Assembly (NCBI GenBank): GCA_910584725.1
Contig: CAJUBE010000059.1
Coordinates: forward strand, 1 to 9,433
Origin: an uncultured Lachnospiraceae bacterium
GTDB taxonomy: Bacteria; Bacillota; Clostridia; Lachnospirales; Lachnospiraceae
Reading direction: 5' to 3'
Length of the DNA stretch: 9,433 bases
Shown here: piece by piece, positions 1 through 4,304 of the stretch
Numbering within the stretch: the first letter of the stretch is position 1
How the letters are laid out: every line of letters starts with the position of its first letter
Notes under the pieces: model-generated
Told to the model about the DNA's origin: nothing
Seen by the model: only the letters and a program-made list of their open reading frames with translations
The model's database searches: none
Made by a program: the position numbers and the translations under genes

Positions 1-1412
1 GTCGTCTCTATCAGCTCCGTCGTCCTGCCCGCCGCATTTGCCGACTCGTTGGCCAGATTTTTCACCTGCTCCGCCACGACGGCAAAGCCCTTTCCTGCCT
101 CGCCCGCTCTCGCCGCCTCGATCGCCGCGTTCAGCGCCAGCAGGTTGGTCTGGGACGCAATGTCCTCGATCGCCTCAATAATGGTACTGATCTGCTCCGA
201 ACATCTGCCGATCTCCTGAATCGAACCCTTCAACTCCTGTAATTTCTCATTGCCCTTTGACAGTGTCATACCTGCCGCCGAAGCCATGCTCGCGGATTCT
301 TCCGCCTCCCGCGCATTCTCCTCCATGCTCTTGGTCATCGCGTCGAAAGCCGTCATCAGCTCCGATACCTGCGCTGCCTGCAGCGTACAGTTCTCGGCCA
401 GATCCTGCGCCGCAAACGCAAGCTGCTCCGACCCGCTGTCGATCTGCCCCGAGACATTGCGGAGAGTTCCGAGCGTTTCCCGCATCTTCTCCGCAATCTG
501 CACAAGAGAATCTTTGATGGAGATAAACTCGCCCACATACTCCTGCCTGATGTCAACCCGATAATTGCCGTTGCCCATCTGCTCCAGCGTCTGGGTAATC
601 TCCTGTATCATGCCTAGCAGATTTTCCTTCATAAAGGCGATGGCCGCAACCATCCTGCCGACCTCGCTCTCATCCGCTTCCAGCTCGAGCTCCACATGAA
701 ATTCGCCGCCCGCCAGCACTTCCATCTGGTCAGACACCTTCATGATTGGCTCCAAAAGCTCTTTCTCGGAAAACTTAATCGTCTTGATAAACTCTCTTAC
801 CAGATACAGGAAAGACAGTGCAAACAAAAGCTCCATCAGATACTGCAGCACTTTCATTGCCGCCTGCCTTTTGTCTTTTCTGTTCAGAATGGTAAGAATC
901 GTATCATCCGTCTGTTTGCTGATCTGCTCTACCGAATCACCGTATTCCGCGCTGAACACACATGCCTGCGCTGCCGCCAAGTCTCCCGCCTGCACATGCG
1001 CGATCGCCTGCTCCTCCAGAGGAACAAGGTGGTTCGACATATCGGCGATCTGGTTTAAGCTTGTCCACTCACTCTCTTTGAGGTCGCACTTCTCCAGCGT
1101 CGCAAGCGCCTGCTCCCTGTTCTTGTCCTCGTTCAGCTCCTTCATATAGCCTTCATAGTAACGCTGATCCCCCGTGACAGCGTAGGATTGAATGTCATAC
1201 GTCAGTGTCTTTGACGCAATCCGGTACTGATTTAACGCCACGGTCGTGTTGAGCTGCGCGCTATGTATGGCGGACATAGCCATGTTGAAAAAGATGAGCG
1301 CAAGCAGCAGCACCGCCCCAACTGCCACTGACACAAACGCCTGACGCACAAGCCTTTTCAACCGCGCCGCCTGACTCTTGTTTTCTGATACACTGTTTTC
1401 TGTTTTACCCAT
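1..1412 (-). CDS. Methyl-accepting chemotaxis protein (C-terminus beyond window)
   Basis: This is a membrane chemoreceptor that passes ligand signals to the CheA/CheW array. Reading from ATG at 1412-1410, I see a short basic cytoplasmic tail and a first membrane helix at about residues 25-46. An extracytoplasmic, mostly helical sensor region of about 140 residues resembles a four-helix-bundle sensor, and a second membrane helix lies at about 187-206. A HAMP-like stretch (about 214-265) and a long coiled coil follow. The signalling tip is at about 415-465 and carries the hallmark IASQTNLLALNAAIEAARAG and the following FAVVAEQVKNLA. The start is set by an AGGAGAGGG ribosome binding site 5 bases upstream. 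About 470 residues are visible and the remaining cytoplasmic helix lies off the left edge. The family call is secure; the ligand is unknown. It appears to be a chromosomal flanking gene, transcribed alone from the promoter at 1483-1511. Confidence 0.96.
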   Translation of the reverse strand, partial: MGKTENSVSENKSQAARLKRLVRQAFVSVAVGAVLLLALIFFNMAMSAIHSAQLNTTVALNQYRIASKTLTYDIQSYAVTGDQRYYEGYMKELNEDKNREQALATLEKCDLKESEWTSLNQIADMSNHLVPLEEQAIAHVQAGDLAAAQACVFSAEYGDSVEQISKQTDDTILTILNRKDKRQAAMKVLQYLMELLFALSFLYLVREFIKTIKFSEKELLEPIMKVSDQMEVLAGGEFHVELELEADESEVGRMVAAIAFMKENLLGMIQEITQTLEQMGNGNYRVDIRQEYVGEFISIKDSLVQIAEKMRETLGTLRNVSGQIDSGSEQLAFAAQDLAENCTLQAAQVSELMTAFDAMTKSMEENAREAEESASMASAAGMTLSKGNEKLQELKGSIQEIGRCSEQISTIIEAIEDIASQTNLLALNAAIEAARAGEAGKGFAVVAEQVKNLANESANAAGRTTELIET

Positions 1413-1482
1413 AATCCCTCTCCTATAACCCCTCTCTCCTGTTACTAAAACATTTGCCAAAATAACAAATAGCTTTACCAAA

Positions 1483-1511
1483 AGTATAGCTGAATCATTA
1501 CTTATTTTCAA
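1483..1511 (-). promoter_or_regulatory. Sigma-A promoter of the chemoreceptor gene
   Basis: On the minus strand a -35 box TTGAAA (1511-1506) and a -10 box TATACT (1488-1483) are separated by exactly 17 bases. Transcription would start near 1476, giving a leader of about 65 nt before the chemoreceptor ATG. I looked for a sigma-28 (flagellar) type promoter and did not see a convincing one, so the gene is probably expressed by the housekeeping sigma factor. Confidence 0.7.
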
Positions 1512-1551
1512 CAAGTTATTTTCCACTTCCGGATTATTTTTGTGCACTTTG

Positions 1552-2034
1552 CTAATTTTTGTTTTGAACGCCGGTTTCCGTCCGTTTCCTGTATGTCTCC
1601 GCTGCCGGATCTGTCATGGGCACGACTCTTTTCCACTCTCTGGTGTCTCCCACCTTCTCCACCTCGCAGCGATTTTTGTAAAGAAATTTGGACAGCTCAT
1701 AACAGTCCACCCAAATTTCGTTGTTCCCTTCTTTCTGGGACTCGTCAAAGATAAGCTGCAGTCCCCAGTGCAGATGTACGGTTTTGATATTGTTTACATT
1801 TTCCGTCGTACTGTAGCCGGTATGCCCCATGTAGCCGATCACATCCCCCGCCGTTACCACAGATCCTTCCGCAAGCCCCTCCGCATAAGGATAGTTCTGC
1901 CGCAGATGGGCATAGTAATAGTAACGTTTTTTGTCAAAGCTGCGGATGCCGATACGCCAGCCGCCGTACTGGTTCCAGCCGAGTGCTTCCACGTAACCGG
2001 ATTCCACGGCGATGATGGGCGTGCCGATCAGAAT
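1552..2034 (-). pseudogene. M23 metallopeptidase, 5'-truncated remnant
   Basis: This is the C-terminal half of a LytM/M23 peptidoglycan endopeptidase. The open frame begins directly after an in-frame stop (2041-2043) and has no convincing start codon or ribosome binding site. Residues that look like authentic family sequence begin near GTPIIAVESGYVEALGWN, whose first codons are at about 2025-2008, upstream of the first GTG (2007). The YYYYAHL histidine and the HLHWG (HxH) zinc motif are present. The first zinc-ligand motif (HxxxD), which lies N-terminal in the family, is missing, so the product cannot be a complete enzyme. The cut coincides with a sharp drop in GC content. I infer that the gene was split by insertion of the prophage to its right, with the N-terminal half on the far side of that element. 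Confidence 0.82.
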
Positions 2035-2100
2035 GAAATATCAAATTACTATATCTTGTATCATACCTGTCGGCATAACACAAATAAATTCATTTAGGTG
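2023..2100. other. Putative prophage attachment-site junction (attL region)
   Basis: Here GC-rich coding sequence of the M23 gene ends (about 2023-2034) and AT-rich non-coding sequence begins. Phage late genes lie on one side and ordinary chromosomal genes on the other, so this is where the left attachment site is expected. The core sequence cannot be fixed because the matching right end is outside the window. The boundary could be off by some tens of bases. Confidence 0.5.
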
Positions 2101-2120
2101 GATTATTTTTTTGAAATGTA

Positions 2121-2148
2121 TTGTTTTTTTCCCTTTTTCGGTTATAAT
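2121..2148 (+). promoter_or_regulatory. Promoter of the small-protein/GNAT cassette
   Basis: A perfect TATAAT -10 box at 2143-2148 is preceded by TTGTTT at 2121-2126 with a 16-base spacer. A transcript starting near 2155 would have a leader of about 125 nt, most of it pure A/T. Other TATA-like boxes exist in the AT-rich stretch downstream, so the exact start is uncertain. Confidence 0.55.
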
Positions 2149-2157
2149 GACAATAAC

Positions 2158-2226
2158 AAAAATTATATATTATATAATATATATATAATTAAATAATATT
2201 TATTTATATAATATTATATTTTATTA
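2158..2226. repeat. 69-bp uninterrupted A/T tract
   Basis: Every base from 2158 to 2226 is A or T, with many short ATAT and TTATAT dyads. It lies between the -10 box at 2143 and the ribosome binding site at 2269, so it would form most of the leader of the downstream cassette. Plausible roles are an easily melted or curved DNA region near an attachment site, or a binding region for an AT-hook or nucleoid protein. Nothing in it codes for protein. Confidence 0.8.
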
Positions 2227-2281
2227 CTCAAGAAAAACAAAAAAGAAGATTTTGCCGATGTATTATTTGGAGGTGATACGT

Positions 2282-2458
2282 ATGGCAACTAAAAGTATTC
2301 TAAAAGACGTAAAAATAAGAGATAAACAACTTGCCCATACATTTGTTGCCGCTTTGAGTCAAGCGGAAAATAGTAAGTACAAACCAGCACCACTGACAAG
2401 GGAATGTAACGAACTTACGGGAGATAAAATCAAAGAATTCTTTGGTAAAAACATATGA
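2282..2458 (+). CDS. 58-aa protein upstream of GNAT; possible antitoxin
   Basis: The start at 2282 is chosen because GGAGGTGA (2269-2276) lies 5 bases upstream; an in-frame ATG at 2252 lacks such a site. The product is a small, basic, soluble-looking protein beginning MATKSILKDVKIRDKQLAHT, with a predicted helical middle (FVAALSQAEN) and a KIKEFFGKNI tail. I see no known motif. Its TGA is followed after one base by the ATG of the acetyltransferase, so the two are translationally coupled and probably work together. A small gene just upstream of a GNAT toxin is the usual arrangement of TacAT-type systems. However, TacA antitoxins are ribbon-helix-helix proteins and this one shows no clear RHH pattern. 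The antitoxin role is therefore inference. Confidence 0.75.
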   Translation: MATKSILKDVKIRDKQLAHTFVAALSQAENSKYKPAPLTRECNELTGDKIKEFFGKNI

Positions 2459-2459
2459 T

Positions 2460-3086
2460 ATGGAACAAAAGTTTGTCAAAACACATTTTGTAGAAATGAA
2501 TCTGTGTAATATGCTTAACCAACTGGGAGAGGATGAAACAAAAAACATTCTCTCCTCTTTTTCGTGCCCGATAAATAAAGATATTGAAAATTTTATAAAG
2601 TATAAAGCCATTGAGTTTTCAAAAAGAACTACCGCAAAAACACATTTGGTTTTCTGGGAAACCGAAGATAAAAAAAATAAGGAGTTTGTGGGCTATTATA
2701 CGATTACATATAAAGTTATCACTGTTGATAGAGTTGTCTTAAGCAATACGCAAGCGAAAAAACTAAAAAATCAAGGTGTATATGACGAAGCCAAACAAGA
2801 ATACACGGTTTCTGCCCCACTGATCGCCCAATTAGGTAAGAACTATTCTGCTGGAAATGATACCCTTATCTCCGGCGCCGACTTACTTCATTTAGCGGTT
2901 AATAAAATTCGTAATATCCAAAACGAAATCGGTGGAAGATTTATGTATCTTGAATGCGAAGATAACGAAAAATTATTATCATTTTATAAAGAAAATAATT
3001 TTAAAGTATTTGGAAAAAGGACACTGGACAGAGACGAAACAGATATTAACGGAGAATACTTGATACAGTTATTTGCGATGTTTTGA
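2460..3086 (+). CDS. GNAT-family N-acetyltransferase (TacT-like candidate)
   Basis: The 208-aa protein shows the GNAT C-terminal signature RFMYLECEDNEKLLSFYKEN followed by NFKVFG (about residues 160-185). Tyr176 sits where the family usually has its catalytic or general-acid tyrosine. The preceding segment, PLIAQLGKNY (120-129) then ISGADLLHLAV, corresponds to the beta-4/alpha-3 region. In that region the usual Q/RxxGxG/A acetyl-CoA loop is degenerate (YSAGNDTLISGAD). An FVGYYTITYKV strand at 76-86 fits the central sheet. I chose ATG at 2460, one base after the upstream stop; an in-frame TTG at 2442 would only add six residues. GC content is far below that of the late phage genes, which suggests a separately acquired cargo gene. 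The substrate is unknown: it could be aminoacyl-tRNA (toxin), a protein or a small molecule. Confidence 0.82.
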   Translation: MEQKFVKTHFVEMNLCNMLNQLGEDETKNILSSFSCPINKDIENFIKYKAIEFSKRTTAKTHLVFWETEDKKNKEFVGYYTITYKVITVDRVVLSNTQAKKLKNQGVYDEAKQEYTVSAPLIAQLGKNYSAGNDTLISGADLLHLAVNKIRNIQNEIGGRFMYLECEDNEKLLSFYKENNFKVFGKRTLDRDETDINGEYLIQLFAMF

Positions 3087-3126
3087 TAGTATATTATTTC
3101 ATAATCTGCTATAATCTTTACGAATC

Positions 3127-3160
3127 GGGCGGCTTGTGTGTCTGCCGCCCTTTTCTGTTG
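3127..3160 (+). terminator. Rho-independent terminator of the GNAT cassette
   Basis: A 7-bp GC-only stem, GGGCGGC (3127-3133) with GCCGCCC (3144-3150), has a 10-base loop and is followed by TTTTCTGTTG on the plus strand. It lies 40 bases after the acetyltransferase stop. The opposite strand has no T-run, so it serves the plus-strand unit. Confidence 0.85.
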
Positions 3161-3163
3161 TGT

Positions 3164-3183
3164 TGGGGCTGTTTATTCAGCCC
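3164..3183. terminator. GGGGCTG/CAGCCCC hairpin at the 46-aa ORF stop
   Basis: A 7-bp stem, GGGGCTG with CAGCCCC, encloses a 6-base loop (TTTATT) and overlaps the TAA stop (3173-3175) of the minus-strand 46-aa ORF. There is no T-run on the minus strand after it and only a loosely T-rich stretch on the plus strand. It could be a weak terminator, or a 3' stabilising hairpin for the minus-strand transcript. Confidence 0.45.
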
Positions 3184-3313
3184 CGTTTGCTTTGTACTTT
3201 TCCTCGCCTGTTACGATGTACAAGATGTGGTTTACAATGTCCGTATCGCTCCAGCCTTTTGATCTAAGGTCTAAAATTAACCTTGCTGTTTCTGTCATGT
3301 TCATATCGTCCAT
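3173..3313 (-). CDS. 46-aa small acidic protein
   Basis: ATG at 3313-3311 is preceded by AAGGAGA (3324-3318) at a good distance. The product begins MDDMNMTETARLILDLRSKG, then WSDTDIVNHILYIVTGEEKY, and ends in KANGAE. It looks like a compact helical protein with a helix-turn-helix-like rhythm (TARLILDLRSKGWSDTDIVNHILYI), but no family can be assigned from sequence alone. It has its own strong promoter (3374-3402) with two copies of the operator-like repeat, placing it in the group of genes probably controlled by the RHH repressor encoded just upstream. Real translation is likely given promoter, ribosome binding site and terminal hairpin. Confidence 0.72.
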   Translation of the reverse strand: MDDMNMTETARLILDLRSKGWSDTDIVNHILYIVTGEEKYKANGAE

Positions 3314-3339
3314 CTGTTCTCCTTTCTCCCTTTCGGGTT

Positions 3340-3370
3340 ATTATCAGATTCATTTCCCTCATCTGATAAT
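3340..3370 (-). promoter_or_regulatory. 10-bp inverted repeat in the leader of the 46-aa gene
   Basis: ATTATCAGAT (3340-3349) and ATCTGATAAT (3361-3370) are perfect inverted repeats with an 11-base spacer. The predicted minus-strand transcript starts near 3367, so the repeat would form a hairpin at the very 5' end of the mRNA with GAGGG in its loop. It could stabilise the message or expose or hide ribosome-binding-like sequence. As DNA it could also be an operator. Confidence 0.55.
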
Positions 3371-3373
3371 ACT

Positions 3374-3402
3374 ATTGTAGCATATTTAAACTATCCCGTC
3401 AA
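3374..3402 (-). promoter_or_regulatory. Promoter of the 46-aa gene with embedded operator
   Basis: On the minus strand TTGACG (3402-3397) and TACAAT (3379-3374) are separated by exactly 17 bases. The spacer is occupied by the operator-like sequence (plus-strand GCATATTTAAACTAT, 3380-3394). A second copy (GCATTTTTAAACTAT, 3403-3417) abuts the -35 box and runs into the stop of the RHH gene. This is a layout where repressor binding would directly exclude RNA polymerase. Confidence 0.75.
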
Positions 3403-3417
3403 GCATTTTTAAACTAT
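3380..3417. repeat. Operator-like repeat, copies 1 and 2
   Basis: GCATATTTAAACTAT at 3380-3394 and GCATTTTTAAACTAT at 3403-3417 differ at one position and lie 23 bases apart. Copy 1 fills a promoter spacer and copy 2 abuts the -35 box of the same promoter. They match the two copies at 3655 and 3690 on the other side of the RHH gene. Confidence 0.8.
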
Positions 3418-3602
3418 TCTTTTGAGATTTTTTCATCCACACACATTTCAATAAATGCAGACAGGGACATTCCTGCCGCCTTCGCTGCCGCCTGATACTT
3501 TGCTTTCTTCCCCTTTCCTGCCATGACAGTGATTCTATCGTATTTCTCTTTTTGATATTCATTTACATAAGCAAACGCCGCTTTTTTATCCGCAAACGCC
3601 AT
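3414..3602 (-). CDS. Ribbon-helix-helix (Arc-like) repressor, 62 aa
   Basis: The protein starts MAFADKKAAFAYVNEYQKEK. It continues with a short basic strand YDRITVMAGKGKK (21-33), a helix KAKYQAAAKAAG and a second helix SLSAFIEMCVDEKISK. This strand-helix-helix order and the length fit a dimeric RHH (MetJ/Arc) DNA-binding protein. The start at 3602 is supported by GGGGGTGA (3614-3607), and a promoter lies at 3626-3654. Four copies of one operator-like sequence surround the gene: two at its promoter side and two overlapping or following its stop. The likely role is a local repressor that controls itself and both neighbouring small genes. RHH proteins are also common antitoxins, but no toxin-like partner is coupled to it here. 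Confidence 0.75.
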   Translation of the reverse strand: MAFADKKAAFAYVNEYQKEKYDRITVMAGKGKKAKYQAAAKAAGMSLSAFIEMCVDEKISKE

Positions 3603-3625
3603 TCCATCACCCCCTATCCAATTTC

Positions 3626-3654
3626 ATAGTATCATCAGCGAGAAATATTTTCAA
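3626..3654 (-). promoter_or_regulatory. Promoter of the RHH repressor gene
   Basis: On the minus strand TTGAAA (3654-3649) and TACTAT (3631-3626) have a 17-base spacer. A copy of the operator-like repeat (3655-3669) directly abuts the -35 box on its upstream side. The same placement is seen for the copy at 3403 next to the promoter of the 46-aa gene, which suggests deliberate autoregulation. Confidence 0.7.
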
Positions 3655-3706
3655 GCATTTTTAAACTTTTTTATAAATATGTATTGACAGCATATTTAAA
3701 CTATGC
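3655..3706. repeat. Operator-like repeat, copies 3 and 4
   Basis: GCATTTTTAAACTTT (3655-3669) and GCATATTTAAACTATGC (3690-3706) are related to copies 1 and 2. Copy 4 is an imperfect palindrome (GCATA, central TTTAAA, TATGC), as expected for a dimeric repressor site. Copy 3 abuts the -35 of the repressor promoter; copy 4 exactly fills the 17-bp spacer of the rightward promoter. Confidence 0.8.
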
Positions 3707-3712
3707 TAATAT
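3684..3712 (+). promoter_or_regulatory. Rightward promoter with operator filling the spacer
   Basis: A consensus TTGACA -35 box (3684-3689) and TAATAT -10 box (3707-3712) flank a 17-base spacer that is itself the palindromic operator copy GCATATTTAAACTATGC. Transcription would begin near 3719, 25 nt before the ATG of the 47-aa gene. It is divergent from the repressor promoter at 3626-3654. Confidence 0.82.
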
Positions 3713-3743
3713 AGACTTATCAAAGGAACGGAGGATACGGGAA

Positions 3744-3887
3744 ATGACAAAGGCAGAAAGAGCAGCAAGAAAAGCATACAAGGAAGACCTGATTAGACAG
3801 GGAATCGACAAAGAAATCGCAGAAGTTATGGCTAAAACATTTACGGAATACAGCATTGTAAAACCTGTAGTATACAGCTTAACTTAA
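3744..3887 (+). CDS. 47-aa small basic protein
   Basis: ATG at 3744 is chosen because GGAGG (3730-3734) lies 9 bases upstream and the strong promoter starts transcription near 3719. The longer in-frame frame from 3684 would begin inside the promoter. The product begins MTKAERAARKAYKEDLIRQG and continues IDKEIAEVMAKTFTEYSIVK. It is a helical, charged mini-protein with no motif I recognise. It is the first gene of a plus-strand unit controlled by the operator at 3690, followed by a structured stretch and the 67-aa gene. Function is unknown. Confidence 0.7.
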   Translation: MTKAERAARKAYKEDLIRQGIDKEIAEVMAKTFTEYSIVKPVVYSLT

Positions 3888-3892
3888 TACAA

Positions 3893-3965
3893 GCGCCCGG
3901 TTGCCGGGGCGTAGAGTTCGGCAACAGCGACCGTAAGCGGCTAAAGACTTACGGGGTGAAACTCC
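3893..3965 (+). ncRNA. Candidate structured RNA leader with competing hairpins
   Basis: The gap between the 47-aa and 67-aa genes is full of complementary segments. Hairpin A pairs CGCCC (3894-3898) with GGGCG (3907-3911). Hairpin B pairs GTTGCCG (3900-3906) with CGGCAAC (3919-3925). A and B share bases and cannot form together. Hairpin C pairs CCGTAAG (3931-3937) with CTTACGG (3948-3954). In addition GAGTT (3914-3918), in the loop of B, is complementary to AACTC (3960-3964), which would make a pseudoknot. There is no T-run, so it is not an ordinary terminator. I cannot match it to a known riboswitch class. It may be a regulatory leader or processed RNA. Confidence 0.45.
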
Positions 3966-3968
3966 AAC

Positions 3969-4019
3969 ATGAAAGAAACCATAAATCATATTTCAAATAC
4001 AGGAGGTACAAAATTATGA
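3969..4019 (+). CDS. Possible 16-aa leader peptide
   Basis: ATG at 3969 is preceded by GGGGTGA (about 3953-3959) and opens a 16-codon frame, MKETINHISNTGGTKL. Its TGA overlaps the ATG of the 67-aa gene (ATGA at 4016-4019). The ribosome binding site of that gene lies inside the frame, so the peptide could provide translational coupling. It is too short to judge from coding statistics. Confidence 0.3.
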   Translation: MKETINHISNTGGTKL

Positions 4020-4219
4020 CAACAGGTAAGGGAACGAAAGAACACATGGTTACAGAATTACCGAACGGCTACAAGGTCAGCACTCTCAAGATCGGCAAGG
4101 CTTGGGAAACAATGGTTTTTGACAGCTTTGGTGATGAGGTTTACTGTCATGCGGAGCCTTACAAAAATGAAGCCAGGCATTGCCACGACATGGCCGTATA
4201 TAAGTACATGGCGGCATAG
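4016..4219 (+). CDS. 67-aa protein of unknown function
   Basis: ATG at 4016 has an excellent AGGAGG (4001-4006), which decides against the longer in-frame frame starting at 3956. The product has a beta-rich centre (TELPNGYKVSTLKIGKAWET) and a segment rich in His and Cys (YCHAEPYKNEARHCHD), ending MAVYKYMAA. The Cys/His spacing (C-H, then H-C-H about 11 residues later) is suggestive of metal binding but not a recognised zinc-finger pattern. It is the last gene of the plus-strand unit and faces the phage lysis genes tail to tail. I do not recognise a family. Confidence 0.72.
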   Translation: MTTGKGTKEHMVTELPNGYKVSTLKIGKAWETMVFDSFGDEVYCHAEPYKNEARHCHDMAVYKYMAA

Positions 4220-4230
4220 TAACCACACCA

Positions 4231-4287
4231 CCCGCCCGGCGGGGTTGCTCTGGAAGAAAGAATGGAGCGGCAGGATAACACCTACCG
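4231..4287. terminator. Convergent hairpins between the 67-aa gene and the endolysin
   Basis: Two hairpins fill the gap between the convergent genes: CCCGC-CCG-GCGGG (4231-4243) and CGGCAGG (4268-4274) with CCTACCG (4281-4287, one G-U pair, 6-base loop). The second is followed on the plus strand by CCCGTTTCATTTCT, and on the minus strand by CTCCATTCTTTCTTCC. It could therefore terminate both units weakly. Neither side has a true U-run. Confidence 0.4.
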
Positions 4288-4304
4288 CCCGTTTCATTTC
4301 TCCC

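Noticed and set aside
250..1149. Plus-strand frames opposite the chemoreceptor
   Set aside because: The minus-strand frame shows the full chemoreceptor layout and signature; the opposite frames are Ser/Cys/Ala-rich shadows without ribosome binding sites.
1540..2097. 185-aa plus-strand frame across the M23 remnant
   Set aside because: It is the complement of the M23 coding sequence, has no ribosome binding site, and the minus-strand frame carries clear family motifs (YYAHL, HLHWG).
2044..2251. Hidden gene in the AT-rich stretch
   Set aside because: Stops are frequent in all frames and there is no ribosome binding site before the one at 2269; only promoter-like and A/T-tract features are supportable.
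3374..3712. CRISPR-like array from the four short repeats
   Set aside because: The repeats are only about 15 bases, irregularly spaced with a gene between them, and each is tied to a promoter element; they fit operators rather than a CRISPR.
3893..3965. tRNA or terminator in the hairpin-rich gap
   Set aside because: The stems do not make a cloverleaf or acceptor/CCA end, and no U-run follows any hairpin.
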